From: Carnobacterium divergens DSM 20623
GTDB taxonomy: Bacteria > Bacillota > Bacilli > Lactobacillales > Carnobacteriaceae
Length of the DNA stretch: 64,000 bases
Direction of reading: 5' to 3'
Assembly: GCF_000744255.1 (NCBI RefSeq)
Contig: NZ_JQLO01000001.1
Location: 2,294,001 to 2,358,000 of the forward strand
This document shows, in pieces, positions 8,097 through 17,792 of this stretch. The notes below the pieces were generated by a model. That model did no database searches, was not told where the DNA came from, and worked only from the letters and a program-made list of their open reading frames with translations. Within the stretch, counting starts at the first letter, position 1. Each line of letters opens with the position of its first letter. Made by a program: the position numbers and the translations under genes.

Positions 8097-10758
8097 AATG
8101 TGTATTGATAAAAAATGAAACCATGTAACACACTTCATCTTCACTGATGTTGATCTGATATTTGTATTCAATACTTCTTAATGCTTCTTGAATTAATTGA
8201 ATTTCATCTGCATGTTTCCTCATGAAAAATTCTTTATCTAAAAATTCTGTCCCTTTTTCGCCACCAAACTCTCGATCAATCATACACGCTAAATGAAAAG
8301 CAAATCCAATCAACACATTTAAATTTGATTCGATCGAAAATTGAATTGTTAGAGCTGTAATCAGTTTCTTTACATCCACCACAACTTCCTCTGAATCAAC
8401 ATACTTCAACTGTCCAGCTAGCGTCTTTCCTAATTTCCCATAGGTTTCTGCCAAATCAACTAATTGCTGAATCTCCTGGATTTTAGATTTTTCAATCACC
8501 TCTACTAAATCAAAATGAGGGTATTGAAAAGCTAAATGAAAAGGACTCACTATACAGATAATTTCATAAGTTTTGGACAAACTGGCTAGTCTTGCATAAA
8601 TATCTTCCTTATCAATTAAATTGATTGCAATAATCTCAAGTACCTCTTCATCAAAATTCAATTCTGTTGTTAGTATATTTTTTAAGACTTTTGCCGTTCC
8701 TTCACCCGTTGTACAAATCGTTACGATAGCAAATTTGATTGAATTTTTTTTACTATGCTCTTGAAGTTCCTCTTCAATCAAAAGATTAACGGCTAGGGTT
8801 TCCTTATAGACAGCTTGCAAGGGATAGCCCAACATGGCTTTTCGGACTGCTTCTAAAACATGTAAAGTGGACACCAATTGAATCGTTTGAGTGTCTATCC
8901 CAAAGGTCTTACTAATCTCATTTCCAAAAGTATTTAACGATCCCATATCCACCATAAATAAAATAGGCGCCTTGATTTGATGCGTTTGAATATACGCTTT
9001 AATTCGAAGAAGCGAGTCTTGTGGTTTTTCAGATAGAGGTACGTCAAATCCAATCCCGTATTCTTCACCTAATAATTGATTGACTGTATTCACAATAGAG
9101 GTTGCTGTCGACTCTCCGTGAGTGACTACAAAAACGTGTACTACTTCTTGAACTTGCTTTTTTGTATGGTTGCCGTACACAAAAAATAGCGTTAGATAAT
9201 TGGCTTCACTGATTGGCAATTCAATTTCAAATTCTTGATTGAATAACCGAATACAGTCATAAGAAACTTGGTATTCTCGCGGATGACTTTCTTCTGTATT
9301 TTCAAACAACTGATTTTCATAATAATGATTCTTTTTAACACGCGACACTGCCTTTTCAAGATGTAGTGCCAATCCATAAAAAACGCGATTGCCAAATACC
9401 GTCTCCAACTGACTTTCCGCATATTGAATCATTCGTTCTACACTCGAAATAATACGTTGATCTACTAAATTTTCAATATAGCGTTGATTCGAATCCTTCT
9501 TTACTTGATTCATATACTCTTCAAAATGTAAATGAATCTCCTTATTTAAATTCTCTTCTAATTCTTTTCCGCTAATCCCTAAGTGGGTTAATTCAACTTT
9601 TTTATGATCAATCAATTCATAAATATCTTGTTGATCAATCGGTTCTTCTAAATAGTGTGTTGCCTCTCCTGAAAATTCAAAATATCGCTGATTAATGCCA
9701 ATAATTTTATTCCAAAGTTTACGATGTTGAACTTCCAACAATAATCCTGCATTTACTTTTTCAGATAAATCCAATGCTGAAATTTGAATCTTTTCTGCAT
9801 GATTGGATAAGTATTCCGCATACGCTTTAGCACAGGCTAATTGAACATCTGATTTTAACTCTCCGATATTATGTCTGCATTCATAACTTAAAAAAGCTCT
9901 TAATGAATTTACAGAAACGGTAATTGGCTCTTTTAGTTTTGCTGATTCTTGATTGATAAAATACTTAATGAGTGCAAATCGTTCTTCTAACTGTCGACTT
10001 TTAAGATTTGGCAATTTAATTACCATGGGCATTCTTCTAACGAAGGTTTCTAATAATGTAGTTGCTGGATTTTCAGTTGTCGCTGCTACAATCATCACCT
10101 GTGAGCTACGTTCATTTTCTGTTTCTCCTAGCCTTCTAAATGTCCCTTTGTCCATAAAAGTAAACAACATCTCTTGACCTTCTGGTGGCAATCGATGAAC
10201 TTCATCTAAAAATAGCACTCCCTGATTTGCCAATTCAATCAAGCCTTTGCGATCATCATTGGCCCCAGTAAAGGCATTTTTTTTCACACCAAATAATTGC
10301 GCTAAAAGCATCTGTGGGTTGTGGCTATAGTCAGCACAATTAAAACTAATTAGCTGCTCATTTTTAGTAAAGCGCTTCATTTCTTTTCCAAATGAAAATA
10401 ACATTTCAGCAAACATTGACTTCCCTGTTCCAGTTTCGCCTAATAGTAAGGTATTCATGCCATTGGGGGGATATAAGACAGCTGCTTTAGCTTGCTCAAT
10501 TGCTTTGGACAATGAGGGATTTTCAATTAAAAATAAGTCGAATCCTCTCTCTTTAGATAGCGTTTTCTTTTCTTCCTTTGGAAAATAATATACTGGTTTT
10601 CCCGACTCTTTACGTGCTTTGCCCATTCTCACGAGTTCATTTAAATCAGAACTTACGTTATTACGACTAAATGACGTTAAACTAGAGACTTCTTTTGTTG
10701 TTAAGCCCTTATTTCCTTGTTTTTTTAGCACCTCATAAATTGTTTGAATTCTTTTCAT
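8095..10758 (-). CDS. Sigma-54-dependent PTS operon activator, LevR/CelR type
   Basis: 887-residue cytoplasmic activator. Order of domains: N-terminal helix-turn-helix (about 1-60); AAA+ ATPase (about 75-330) with Walker A GETGTGKS at 107-114, the sigma-54 contact loop as NAFTGA at 161-166 and Walker B VLFLDE at 181-186; PRD1 (about 430-535); mannose-type EIIA domain (about 541-675) with His548 in THGES; EIIB-like stretch (about 690-775, TICTTGEGT); C-terminal PRD2 (about 790-887). The activity of such proteins is set by phosphorylation from HPr and the cognate EIIB. It is adjacent to and codirectional with the sigma-54 PTS operon, which it presumably controls. rpoN is not in this window. Confidence 0.92.
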   Translation of the reverse strand: MKRIQTIYEVLKKQGNKGLTTKEVSSLTSFSRNNVSSDLNELVRMGKARKESGKPVYYFPKEEKKTLSKERGFDLFLIENPSLSKAIEQAKAAVLYPPNGMNTLLLGETGTGKSMFAEMLFSFGKEMKRFTKNEQLISFNCADYSHNPQMLLAQLFGVKKNAFTGANDDRKGLIELANQGVLFLDEVHRLPPEGQEMLFTFMDKGTFRRLGETENERSSQVMIVAATTENPATTLLETFVRRMPMVIKLPNLKSRQLEERFALIKYFINQESAKLKEPITVSVNSLRAFLSYECRHNIGELKSDVQLACAKAYAEYLSNHAEKIQISALDLSEKVNAGLLLEVQHRKLWNKIIGINQRYFEFSGEATHYLEEPIDQQDIYELIDHKKVELTHLGISGKELEENLNKEIHLHFEEYMNQVKKDSNQRYIENLVDQRIISSVERMIQYAESQLETVFGNRVFYGLALHLEKAVSRVKKNHYYENQLFENTEESHPREYQVSYDCIRLFNQEFEIELPISEANYLTLFFVYGNHTKKQVQEVVHVFVVTHGESTATSIVNTVNQLLGEEYGIGFDVPLSEKPQDSLLRIKAYIQTHQIKAPILFMVDMGSLNTFGNEISKTFGIDTQTIQLVSTLHVLEAVRKAMLGYPLQAVYKETLAVNLLIEEELQEHSKKNSIKFAIVTICTTGEGTAKVLKNILTTELNFDEEVLEIIAINLIDKEDIYARLASLSKTYEIICIVSPFHLAFQYPHFDLVEVIEKSKIQEIQQLVDLAETYGKLGKTLAGQLKYVDSEEVVVDVKKLITALTIQFSIESNLNVLIGFAFHLACMIDREFGGEKGTEFLDKEFFMRKHADEIQLIQEALRSIEYKYQINISEDEVCYMVSFFINTH

Positions 10759-10842
10759 TATACTACTCCTTTACTGGGTGGCAGACTGGACAATTAAAGT
10801 ATAACTTTTAAATCCAATTTCTACAACAACCTCTCTCTAGTC

Positions 10843-10878
10843 AAAAAAGACTAGTATCTCCATATTGGAAATACTAGC
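10843..10878 (-). terminator. purA terminator
   Basis: Minus strand: arms CTAGTATTTCC and GGAGATACTAG around a 5-nt loop (10851-10877), then TCTTTTTT. It lies 24 nt after the purA stop. Confidence 0.85.
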
Positions 10879-10901
10879 CTTTTCTTTTAAAGTTAAGTGA
10901 C

Positions 10902-12194
10902 CTAAATTTGTGCCCAAACACTTTCTAAGACATTCGTTTGGTTACGATCTGGGCCTACTGAGAATGTTGAAATGCGAACGCCTACTAATTCAGAAACGCG
11001 GTGCACATAGTTACGTGCATTAGCCGGTAATTCTTCAAGGGTACGACATCCCGTAATATCTTCACTCCAACCTGGCAACTCTTCATAAATCGGTGTACAT
11101 TCAGCTAATTCTTTTAAGCTAGCTGGATAATGGAAAATTGTTTCACCGTTACGTTCGTAAGAGGTACAAATTTTAACTGTTTCTAACCCACTTAAAACAT
11201 CAATTGAATTAAGAGATAAGTTTGTAATTCCAGAAACACGTTTTGCATGACGCATTACAACTGTATCAAACCAACCCACACGACGAGGGCGTCCTGTTGT
11301 AGTACCGTATTCTTTCCCTACTTCACGAATTTGTTGACCCACTTCATCGAATAATTCAGTTGGAAAAGGACCGTCACCAACGCGGCTTGTATAAGCTTTA
11401 CATACCCCTACAACTTTATCAATTTTAGATGGACCAACGCCACTCCCGATTGTTACACCACCGGCAACAGGGTTTGAAGACGTAACAAATGGATACGTTC
11501 CTTGATCGATATCTAGCATTACGCCTTGTGCGCCTTCAAAAAGAACACGTTTGCCAGCATCTAATGCATCATTTAAAATAACGGATGTATCACATACATA
11601 TTTTTTAATTTGTTGACCATATTCATAATACTCTTCAAAAACATCATCAAATTCAATAGGTGTTGACTCAAACATTTTAACGAATTGACGATTTTTTTCT
11701 TCTAAGTTAATACGTAAGCGTTCAGCAAAAATTTCTTTGTCTAATAAATCAGCAACTCGAATCCCAACACGTGCTGCTTTATCCATATATGCTGGACCAA
11801 TCCCTTTAATGGTTGTTCCAATTTTTTGATCTCCTTTTGAATCTTCTTGCAATTGATCCAAGTGGATATGATAAGGTAAAATAACATGTGCGCGATCTGA
11901 GATACGTAAATTATCCGTATCAATATTTTTATCTTTTAGGTAAGCCAATTCAGTTACAAGTGATTTTGGGTTTACCACAACGCCATTTCCTATAACGCTA
12001 ATTTTCTCCTTATAGAAAATACCTGAAGGAATTAAGTGTAATTTGTACGTCACACCGTCAAATTTGATTGTGTGTCCTGCATTATCGCCACCTTGGTAAC
12101 GTGCAATCACTTCCGCATTTTCACTTAAAAAATCTGTAATCTTACCTTTTCCTTCATCGCCCCATTGTGTTCCCACAACTACTACTGAAGACAT
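10902..12194 (-). CDS. purA: Adenylosuccinate synthetase
   Basis: Condenses IMP with aspartate at the expense of GTP, the first committed step from IMP to AMP. The 430-residue protein is full length. The N-terminal GTP-binding loop [11 protein letters not shown] is at residues 8-18, followed by the IMP site DNAGHTI. The switch region [16 protein letters not shown] and the C-terminal guanine-recognition SVGPDRNQ are also present. It is monocistronic, with its own promoter, terminator and three PurBox-like sites upstream, so PurR regulation is expected. Confidence 0.97.
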   Translation of the reverse strand: MSSVVVVGTQWGDEGKGKITDFLSENAEVIARYQGGDNAGHTIKFDGVTYKLHLIPSGIFYKEKISVIGNGVVVNPKSLVTELAYLKDKNIDTDNLRISDRAHVILPYHIHLDQLQEDSKGDQKIGTTIKGIGPAYMDKAARVGIRVADLLDKEIFAERLRINLEEKNRQFVKMFESTPIEFDDVFEEYYEYGQQIKKYVCDTSVILNDALDAGKRVLFEGAQGVMLDIDQGTYPFVTSSNPVAGGVTIGSGVGPSKIDKVVGVCKAYTSRVGDGPFPTELFDEVGQQIREVGKEYGTTTGRPRRVGWFDTVVMRHAKRVSGITNLSLNSIDVLSGLETVKICTSYERNGETIFHYPASLKELAECTPIYEELPGWSEDITGCRTLEELPANARNYVHRVSELVGVRISTFSVGPDRNQTNVLESVWAQI

Positions 12195-12238
12195 ATGAAC
12201 ACCTCATTAATTTTATTTATAAAAACCAAATACATCTA

Positions 12239-12267
12239 ATTCTATCAGTTTTGCATAAAGGATTCAA
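12239..12267 (-). promoter_or_regulatory. purA promoter
   Basis: Minus strand: -35 TTGAAT (12262-12267), 17-bp spacer, -10 TAGAAT (12239-12244). The first PurBox-like site begins 4 bp upstream of the -35. Confidence 0.75.
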
Positions 12268-12270
12268 GGT

Positions 12271-12365
12271 AAAAACGAATATTTGATTTAAATAATAAAA
12301 TAAAAAGGCATAAAAACGAACAATTTATTAATTTAAACTAAAATATCAGCAAAAATACGAACGAA
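12271..12365. promoter_or_regulatory. Three PurBox-like sites at 41-bp spacing upstream of purA
   Basis: Plus-strand elements start at 12271 (AAAAACGAATATT), 12312 (AAAAACGAACAAT) and 12353 (AAATACGAACGAA). They resemble the PurR box AWWWCCGAACWWT. The middle one differs only at one C. Starts are exactly 41 bp apart. Confidence 0.65.
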
Positions 12366-12369
12366 TTTA

Positions 12370-12400
12370 AAAAATAAAAAAGTGATCCGTTAAGATCACT
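12370..12400 (-). terminator. dnaB terminator
   Basis: Perfect hairpin AGTGATC / GATCACT (12381-12400) with a 6-nt loop followed by a T-rich run on the minus strand, just after the dnaB stop. Confidence 0.85.
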
Positions 12401-12407
12401 CTTCATG

Positions 12408-13793
12408 TTACATAGGCGGTTCTGGCATGTAGGATAAGGAGGAAAATTTATTGTATTCCTTAACAAATAATAGTTTCACCGTACCACGAGCGCCACTCCG
12501 GTTTTTTTCAATAATGACTTCAATAATATTATCTTCTCCAGCTGCATCGCGATCGCCATCATCGTCGTCATCTCCACCTTCACGATCATAATAATCATCA
12601 CGGTATAAAAAGGCAACAATATCTGCATCTTGCTCGATAGATCCAGATTCACGAATATCACTTAAAACAGGCCGCTTGTCTTGTCTTTGCTCAACGCCAC
12701 GAGACAGTTGCGACAATGCAATAACGGGTACTTTTAATTCTTTCGCTAATTTTTTTAACTGACGGGAAATTTCAGAAACCTCTTGTTGGCGGCTTTCTTT
12801 CCCACTACCTTCAATCAATTGCAAGTAATCGATTAAAATCAATCCTAGTCCGCCTTTTTCTTGAGCTAAACGACGGCATTTCGCTCTAATTTCAGCAATT
12901 CGAATTCCTGGTGTATCATCAATATAAATACTCGCCTTCGATAGGCTCCCCATCGCTACAATTAGACTTTGCCATTCCTCTTCTGAAAGATTCCCTGTTC
13001 GTAAATGACTGGCATCAATACTGCCCTCGGCGCATAGCATCCGATTGACTAAAGATTCCGCTCCCATTTCTAGACTAAAAATGGCAACCGTCTCATCTGT
13101 CTTTGTTCCAATGTTTTGTGCGATATTTAACGCAAAGGCTGTTTTCCCTACAGCGGGACGTGCTGCCAAAATAATTAATTCTTCTGATTGCAGGCCGGCA
13201 GTCATCTGATCCAAAGCTTGATAACCTGTTGGAAGACCTGTAATTTCTTCATCATTTTGATACAACCGATCAATTTCTGCGATTGAACTATTTAACACGT
13301 CTGAAATCGCTAAAAAACCGTTGCTATTTCGTCTTTCAGATACTTCGAGAATACTACGTTCAGCCTGATCTAAAATGGCTCCTAGCTCTTCTCCTTCTTC
13401 ATATCCTTGAGTTACAATATCTGTTGCTGTATGAATTAGTTTTCTTAAAATTGACTTTTGCTCAATAATTTTTGCATAATGTTCCATATTCGCAGCTGTT
13501 GGCACAGCAATCGCAAGTTCAGCTAGATAAGGCATTCCACCAACATCTTCCAGCTGATTTTTTGATTCTAAACTATTCATAACCGTAACAACATCAATAG
13601 CCTCATTGCGGTCATTTAATTCTAACATTGTTTGAAAAATAATTTGATGGCCACGACGATAAAAATCTTGTGCCTCTAAAAATTCCAATGCGCCTACGAC
13701 TGTTTCGGGGTCAAGAAAAATAGCACCTAAAACGGCTTGCTCTGCCTCAATACTTTGTGGCGGCAATCGGTCTTGAAAAGCTTCATTCACCAA
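12408..13793 (-). CDS. dnaB: Replicative DNA helicase (DnaB type)
   Basis: Hexameric 5'-3' helicase that unwinds DNA at the fork and binds primase. The 461-residue protein has the N-terminal DnaB domain (about 10-110, RLPPQSIEAEQAVLGAIFL). The RecA-like C-terminal domain has Walker A AARPAVGKTAF, Walker B LILIDYLQLI and DIRESGSIEQDADIV. A short acidic insert (GGDDDDDGDRDAAGEDN) lies near the C-terminus. The start is a TTG at 13793 with AAGGA 9 nt upstream; the next codon is GTG and could be used instead. The symbol dnaC is used for this gene in Bacillus. It lies between rplI and purA, a common Lactobacillales order. Confidence 0.96.
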   Translation of the reverse strand: MVNEAFQDRLPPQSIEAEQAVLGAIFLDPETVVGALEFLEAQDFYRRGHQIIFQTMLELNDRNEAIDVVTVMNSLESKNQLEDVGGMPYLAELAIAVPTAANMEHYAKIIEQKSILRKLIHTATDIVTQGYEEGEELGAILDQAERSILEVSERRNSNGFLAISDVLNSSIAEIDRLYQNDEEITGLPTGYQALDQMTAGLQSEELIILAARPAVGKTAFALNIAQNIGTKTDETVAIFSLEMGAESLVNRMLCAEGSIDASHLRTGNLSEEEWQSLIVAMGSLSKASIYIDDTPGIRIAEIRAKCRRLAQEKGGLGLILIDYLQLIEGSGKESRQQEVSEISRQLKKLAKELKVPVIALSQLSRGVEQRQDKRPVLSDIRESGSIEQDADIVAFLYRDDYYDREGGDDDDDGDRDAAGEDNIIEVIIEKNRSGARGTVKLLFVKEYNKFSSLSYMPEPPM

Positions 13794-13900
13794 TTTTTAT
13801 CTTCCTTTCATAAGTAAATTTCTTTTACTTGGAGCGGCTTCTTAATTTGTTTCAGTCTTATTATTTTACCGCAAAAATCAACTTAATACAATGAATAGAA

Positions 13901-13939
13901 AAAAGGCCAAAACAGTCTTATAAAACTGCTTTGGCCTTT
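13901..13939 (-). terminator. rplI terminator
   Basis: Hairpin with arms AAAGGCCAAAGCAGTTTT / GACTGTTTTGGCC on the minus strand, followed by TTTTTT, 13 nt after the rplI stop. dnaB is therefore probably transcribed separately. Confidence 0.85.
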
Positions 13940-13951
13940 AAATTATTTAGT

Positions 13952-14407
13952 CTACGCTTCTTGTGAAACATTCACTGTCAGTGTTGCCACAACTTCTGGA
14001 TGTATTTTAACATCTATTTTTGTTACGCCTAGATTGCGAATAGGAGTTGTTAAATCAATTTTACGTTTGTCTAATTTAATATCATATTGTTTTTTTACTG
14101 CATCTGCAATTTGTTTTGAGGTAATTGAACCAAATAAACGACTATCTTCTCCAGCTTTTGCTTTCATCTCAATTACATGTTTATCATCTTCTAATAAACC
14201 TTTTAATTGGTTCGCTTCTGCTAAAATTTCTGCGTTGTGTTTGTCTTCAGCTTTCTTTTGTCCTGCTAGTTCACTTAATGTTGATGAATTGGCTTCTTTT
14301 GCTAATCCATTTTTGATTAGGTAGTTTTGTGCATACCCATCTGCTACGTTTTTTGTTTCTCCTTTTTTGCCTTTACCTTTAACATCTTCTAAAAAAATGA
14401 CTTTCAT
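13952..14407 (-). CDS. rplI: 50S ribosomal protein L9 (bL9)
   Basis: Binds domain V of 23S rRNA at the base of the L1 stalk. The 151-residue protein has the N-terminal RNA-binding domain [21 protein letters not shown] with the bL9 signature through about residue 40. A long connecting helix and the C-terminal domain follow, ending in [17 protein letters not shown]. It starts 3 nt after the gdpP stop and is translated from the same message. Confidence 0.97.
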   Translation of the reverse strand: MKVIFLEDVKGKGKKGETKNVADGYAQNYLIKNGLAKEANSSTLSELAGQKKAEDKHNAEILAEANQLKGLLEDDKHVIEMKAKAGEDSRLFGSITSKQIADAVKKQYDIKLDKRKIDLTTPIRNLGVTKIDVKIHPEVVATLTVNVSQEA

Positions 14408-14410
14408 TTA

Positions 14411-16411
14411 TTATTCCTCCTTATTTTGTCCATTAATAACTTGTTCTAATTGTTCTTTAGCTTCAGCTATCGTAACATCGCTAAGTTGCGTGGCAGCATT
14501 TGATAAGTGCCCGCCTCCACCAAGTGCTTCCATAATAATTTGAACGTTGATTTCCCCAAGACTTCTCGCACTGATTCCAACACGTCCATCTGCTCGCTTC
14601 GTAATCACAAAGGATGCATCTACATCTGCCATCGAAAGCATGGTATCTGCAGCTTGAGCAGCGACTACAGTGTCGTAGGTTTCATCCTCTTCACCAGTTG
14701 CAATTGCCAAATTGGATTTCACAAATTCAATTGATTGAATCAAATGACTTCTCAATAAATAGGTATCTACGTTTTCTTTCAGTAATCGTTGAATCATAAC
14801 CGAATCTGCTCCACAAGAACGTAAATAACTCGCAGCGTCAAAGGTTCTTGAACCTGTTCGAAGAGAAAAACTTCTTGTGTCTACAATAATTCCAGCGAGC
14901 ATAGCAGTTGCTTCAATTTTATTGATTGGATCTGATTCGTTTGATTGATATTCAAACAATTCAGTAATCAATTCAGCAGCTGACGATGCATATGGTTCAA
15001 TATAAACCAATACTGGATTTTCTGGAAATTCTTCGCCACGACGATGGTGATCAATTACAACAATTTGGTTCGTTAGGGTTAACAATTCAGGTGCAATTGA
15101 AATAGATGGACGATGCATATCAACCATCACCAATAAACTTGTTGCTGTCATTTTTTCAGCAGCTTCTTTTGGAGTAATGATGTACTTACTAATATTTGCA
15201 TCTTTTTTTACCTCATCCATTAATCTTGAGATATCGTTACTAAATTCATCTGGGTTTACAACAATCCACGCTTCTTTATGGTTCATTTCTGCAATACGGC
15301 GAATACCCAAACAAGAACCGATTGCATCCATATCTGGATATTTATGCCCCATCACAAAAATTTGATCTGACTGTTTCATTAATTCTTGTAATGCTTGGCT
15401 AATCATCCGAGAACGAACACGTGTTCGTTTTTCCATTGGGTTCGTTTTTCCACCATAAAAGCGAGCATCTTCCTCACTTGATTTTACAACTACTTGATCT
15501 CCACCACGACCCAATGCCAAATCTAAATTGCTTTGAGCTAGATTTGCTAAATTGCTTAAATCTTTATCTCCATATGCAAGACCTATGCTGAGGGTTAGTG
15601 GGAAGTTTTGTTTAGATGTACGTTCACGAACACGATCGATGATACTAAATTTTTCTTCTTCAATTTTTTGCAATGACTTCAAATACATCAACACAATAAA
15701 TCGATCTTCAGAAACTCGTTTTAAATAAATGTGATGCTCTTTTGCCCAATTAGATAATTGTGTTGTTACAAAGTTATTTAAATTGGAAGTACTACGATCA
15801 TTCATTGATTGAACAATTTCATCGTAGTTATCGATAAAGATATTTCCAATAACCAATTGTTCTTCTTCATACTGTTCTTTTATCTTATAATATTGCGTAA
15901 TATCCATTAAATAAATAACTTTAATATCATCCTGAACAATAATTTGAAATTCTTTATCTCCCCATTTTACATTGCTTAAACCTTTTGTTTTATTATTTTT
16001 AATAACGTTGGCCAATTCCAAATCGATCTCATCAATTTTCTTGCCTAATACTTCTTTTTTTCCAAGATAAAGCTGTAAATAAGGATTTGTCCATTGAACT
16101 TCATACTTTTCATTATACAGCAAAATACCGATAGGCATTTTAATTAAAGCCTCTTGTTCTCCTCTTTTTATTCGATAAGATAAATCAGCAATATATTTAT
16201 TTGTTTCTACTGTGATTTTTTTCATTGAATAATAAAGCAATAAAAGAACAATAATAAATAAAACAGATAATGCTAAACCAATATAAAACTTAGCAAAAAA
16301 TGCTAAAATAACAATTAAAACCAATAATCCACTTAGAACAAATGTTGCAATTCTCAGCTTTTCATCTTTTAAAAAACTCGGGAGTTTTTCATGAGGCAAC
16401 TTTTTTTCCAT
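14411..16411 (-). CDS. gdpP: Cyclic-di-AMP phosphodiesterase GdpP
   Basis: Membrane-bound enzyme that hydrolyses c-di-AMP to pApA, controlling potassium and osmolyte homeostasis and beta-lactam tolerance. The 666-residue chain has two N-terminal transmembrane helices (about 18-62), a PAS-like domain (about 85-165) and a degenerate GGDEF domain (about 170-305). The DHH domain follows (from about 345, GHKYPDMDAIGS and DHHRRGEE), then a DHHA1 domain with GGGGHLSNAATQ. All DHH metal ligands visible in the motifs are present. It is located upstream of rplI, as in other Firmicutes. Confidence 0.95.
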   Translation of the reverse strand: MEKKLPHEKLPSFLKDEKLRIATFVLSGLLVLIVILAFFAKFYIGLALSVLFIIVLLLLYYSMKKITVETNKYIADLSYRIKRGEQEALIKMPIGILLYNEKYEVQWTNPYLQLYLGKKEVLGKKIDEIDLELANVIKNNKTKGLSNVKWGDKEFQIIVQDDIKVIYLMDITQYYKIKEQYEEEQLVIGNIFIDNYDEIVQSMNDRSTSNLNNFVTTQLSNWAKEHHIYLKRVSEDRFIVLMYLKSLQKIEEEKFSIIDRVRERTSKQNFPLTLSIGLAYGDKDLSNLANLAQSNLDLALGRGGDQVVVKSSEEDARFYGGKTNPMEKRTRVRSRMISQALQELMKQSDQIFVMGHKYPDMDAIGSCLGIRRIAEMNHKEAWIVVNPDEFSNDISRLMDEVKKDANISKYIITPKEAAEKMTATSLLVMVDMHRPSISIAPELLTLTNQIVVIDHHRRGEEFPENPVLVYIEPYASSAAELITELFEYQSNESDPINKIEATAMLAGIIVDTRSFSLRTGSRTFDAASYLRSCGADSVMIQRLLKENVDTYLLRSHLIQSIEFVKSNLAIATGEEDETYDTVVAAQAADTMLSMADVDASFVITKRADGRVGISARSLGEINVQIIMEALGGGGHLSNAATQLSDVTIAEAKEQLEQVINGQNKEE

Positions 16412-16503
16412 ATCATACTCCTTCTTTTAGCAAGTGTATTCAATAGGGGATACTCTCTTATTTTACCATAATCTAGGGATTTATTCTAGCTAGCCTCTTA
16501 TTA

Positions 16504-16519
16504 TGTTTCACGTGAAACA
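16504..16519. other. parS site (perfect)
   Basis: TGTTTCACGTGAAACA, identical to the consensus ParB nucleation site and extended to an 18-bp palindrome. It lies between gdpP and rpsR, about 10 kb from the dnaA-dnaN region. Confidence 0.93.
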
Positions 16520-16531
16520 TAATTATTTTAT

Positions 16532-16567
16532 AAAAAAAAAGCCGTGATCGAAATCACGGCTTTTTTT
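16532..16567. terminator. rpsR terminator
   Basis: Perfect hairpin GCCGTGAT / ATCACGGC flanked by A and T runs, so it can act in both directions. It ends the rpsF-ssb-rpsR message, 10 nt after the rpsR stop. Confidence 0.9.
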
Positions 16568-16576
16568 ATTTATATA

Positions 16577-16813
16577 CTATTCAGCTGTTACGAATGGTAA
16601 TAATCCCATAATACGAGAACGTTTGATAGCAATTGTTAATTTACGTTGGTGTTTAGCACAAGTACCAGTAACACGACGAGGTAAAATTTTTCCTCTTTCA
16701 GAGATAAAACGTTTTAATAGTTCAGTATCTTTGTAATCGATATGGTCAATGTGGTTTGCTGTAAAATAACAAACTTTACGGCGCTTACGTCCGCCTCTGC
16801 GTTGTTGAGCCAT
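16577..16813 (-). CDS. rpsR: 30S ribosomal protein S18 (bS18)
   Basis: Platform protein that forms a heterodimer with bS6 on 16S rRNA. The 78 residues start [17 protein letters not shown] and contain [22 protein letters not shown], the bS18 signature. It is the last gene of rpsF-ssb-rpsR and has a strong AGGAGG ribosome binding site. Confidence 0.97.
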   Translation of the reverse strand: MAQQRRGGRKRRKVCYFTANHIDHIDYKDTELLKRFISERGKILPRRVTGTCAKHQRKLTIAIKRSRIMGLLPFVTAE

Positions 16814-16853
16814 TATTTAAATCCTCCTTTTCATTTTCCAAACTAATTTTATA

Positions 16854-17429
16854 TTAGAATGGTAAATCATCATCTGAGATATCAATTTGTTGTCCACTTG
16901 TTGCAAATGGATCATCATTTCTCTCGAAATTTTGATATTGTTGTTTAGGAGCTGTTGATTGATTATTCGTGCTATTATTAGCTGAATTTTGTTGATAACC
17001 ACCACTTTGGTATTGGTTGTTGCTACTACTTCCACCAGAATAACTAGTATTTTGATTAGTTGTAGGAGCACTACTATTTCCATCATGACTTTGACGTTGT
17101 TCACTAACAGATTTTGACTCTAATAATGAAAACGTATCAACAACAACTTCAGTAACGTATACACGTTGCCCTTGTTGATTATCATAAGAACGCGTTTGAA
17201 TACGGCCTTCCACACCAACTAAAGAACCTTTTCGGGTAAAATTAGCTAGAGTTTCAGCAGTTTTTCTCCAAGCAACACAGTTGATAAAATCAGCTTCTCT
17301 TTCACCGCTTTGGTTCGTAAATTGTCTATTCACCGCAACTGTAAATGAGGCAACCGCTGCGCCATTTGAAGTATATCGCAAATCAGCATCTTTAGTTAAT
17401 CTTCCAACTAAAACAACTCTATTAATCAT
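16854..17429 (-). CDS. ssb: Single-stranded DNA-binding protein
   Basis: Coats single-stranded DNA at the fork and recruits repair and replication partners. The 191-residue protein has an OB fold (about 1-105, [19 protein letters not shown]). A low-complexity Gln/Asn/Ser linker (about 110-180) and the conserved acidic tail DISDDDLPF, which binds partner proteins, follow. The position between rpsF and rpsR is the standard Firmicutes arrangement. A parS-like site lies in its upstream spacer. Confidence 0.97.
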   Translation of the reverse strand: MINRVVLVGRLTKDADLRYTSNGAAVASFTVAVNRQFTNQSGEREADFINCVAWRKTAETLANFTRKGSLVGVEGRIQTRSYDNQQGQRVYVTEVVVDTFSLLESKSVSEQRQSHDGNSSAPTTNQNTSYSGGSSSNNQYQSGGYQQNSANNSTNNQSTAPKQQYQNFERNDDPFATSGQQIDISDDDLPF

Positions 17430-17456
17430 CTTTTTAAGCTCCTTTCTTTCTTAAAA

Positions 17457-17472
17457 TGTTTCATGTGAAACA
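17457..17472. other. parS site (one mismatch)
   Basis: TGTTTCATGTGAAACA differs from the consensus parS by one base at the centre. It lies between rpsF and ssb, inside the operon. Confidence 0.85.
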
Positions 17473-17481
17473 ATTCTAAGT

Positions 17482-17781
17482 TTAAACTTCTTCTCTAATT
17501 ACCATATGACGAATAATGTCATCGCTAATCTTAGCTAGACGATCAAATTCATTGATAGCCGCTGCATCAGTTGCAGTTAACTTCACGATATGATAAATTC
17601 CCTCGCGGAAATCTTTAATTTCGTAAGCTAAACGGCGTTTCGCCCAGTCTTTAGATTCGATCACTTCAGCGCCATTATCTTTTAAGATAGTATCGAAGCG
17701 TTCAACAACAGCTGCTTTAGCTGCCTCTTCAATGTTCGGACGGATAATGTACATAATTTCGTATTTTGCTGTTTGACTCAT
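17482..17781 (-). CDS. rpsF: 30S ribosomal protein S6 (bS6)
   Basis: 99-residue platform protein that pairs with bS18. It begins [16 protein letters not shown] and contains [19 protein letters not shown] and HIVKLTA. The start is the ATG at 17781, since AAGGAGGTGA lies 8 nt upstream and the length then fits the family; a longer reading to 17880 would run through the leader hairpin. It is the first gene of rpsF-ssb-rpsR. Confidence 0.96.
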   Translation of the reverse strand: MSQTAKYEIMYIIRPNIEEAAKAAVVERFDTILKDNGAEVIESKDWAKRRLAYEIKDFREGIYHIVKLTATDAAAINEFDRLAKISDDIIRHMVIREEV

Positions 17782-17792
17782 CTGACTGTCAC

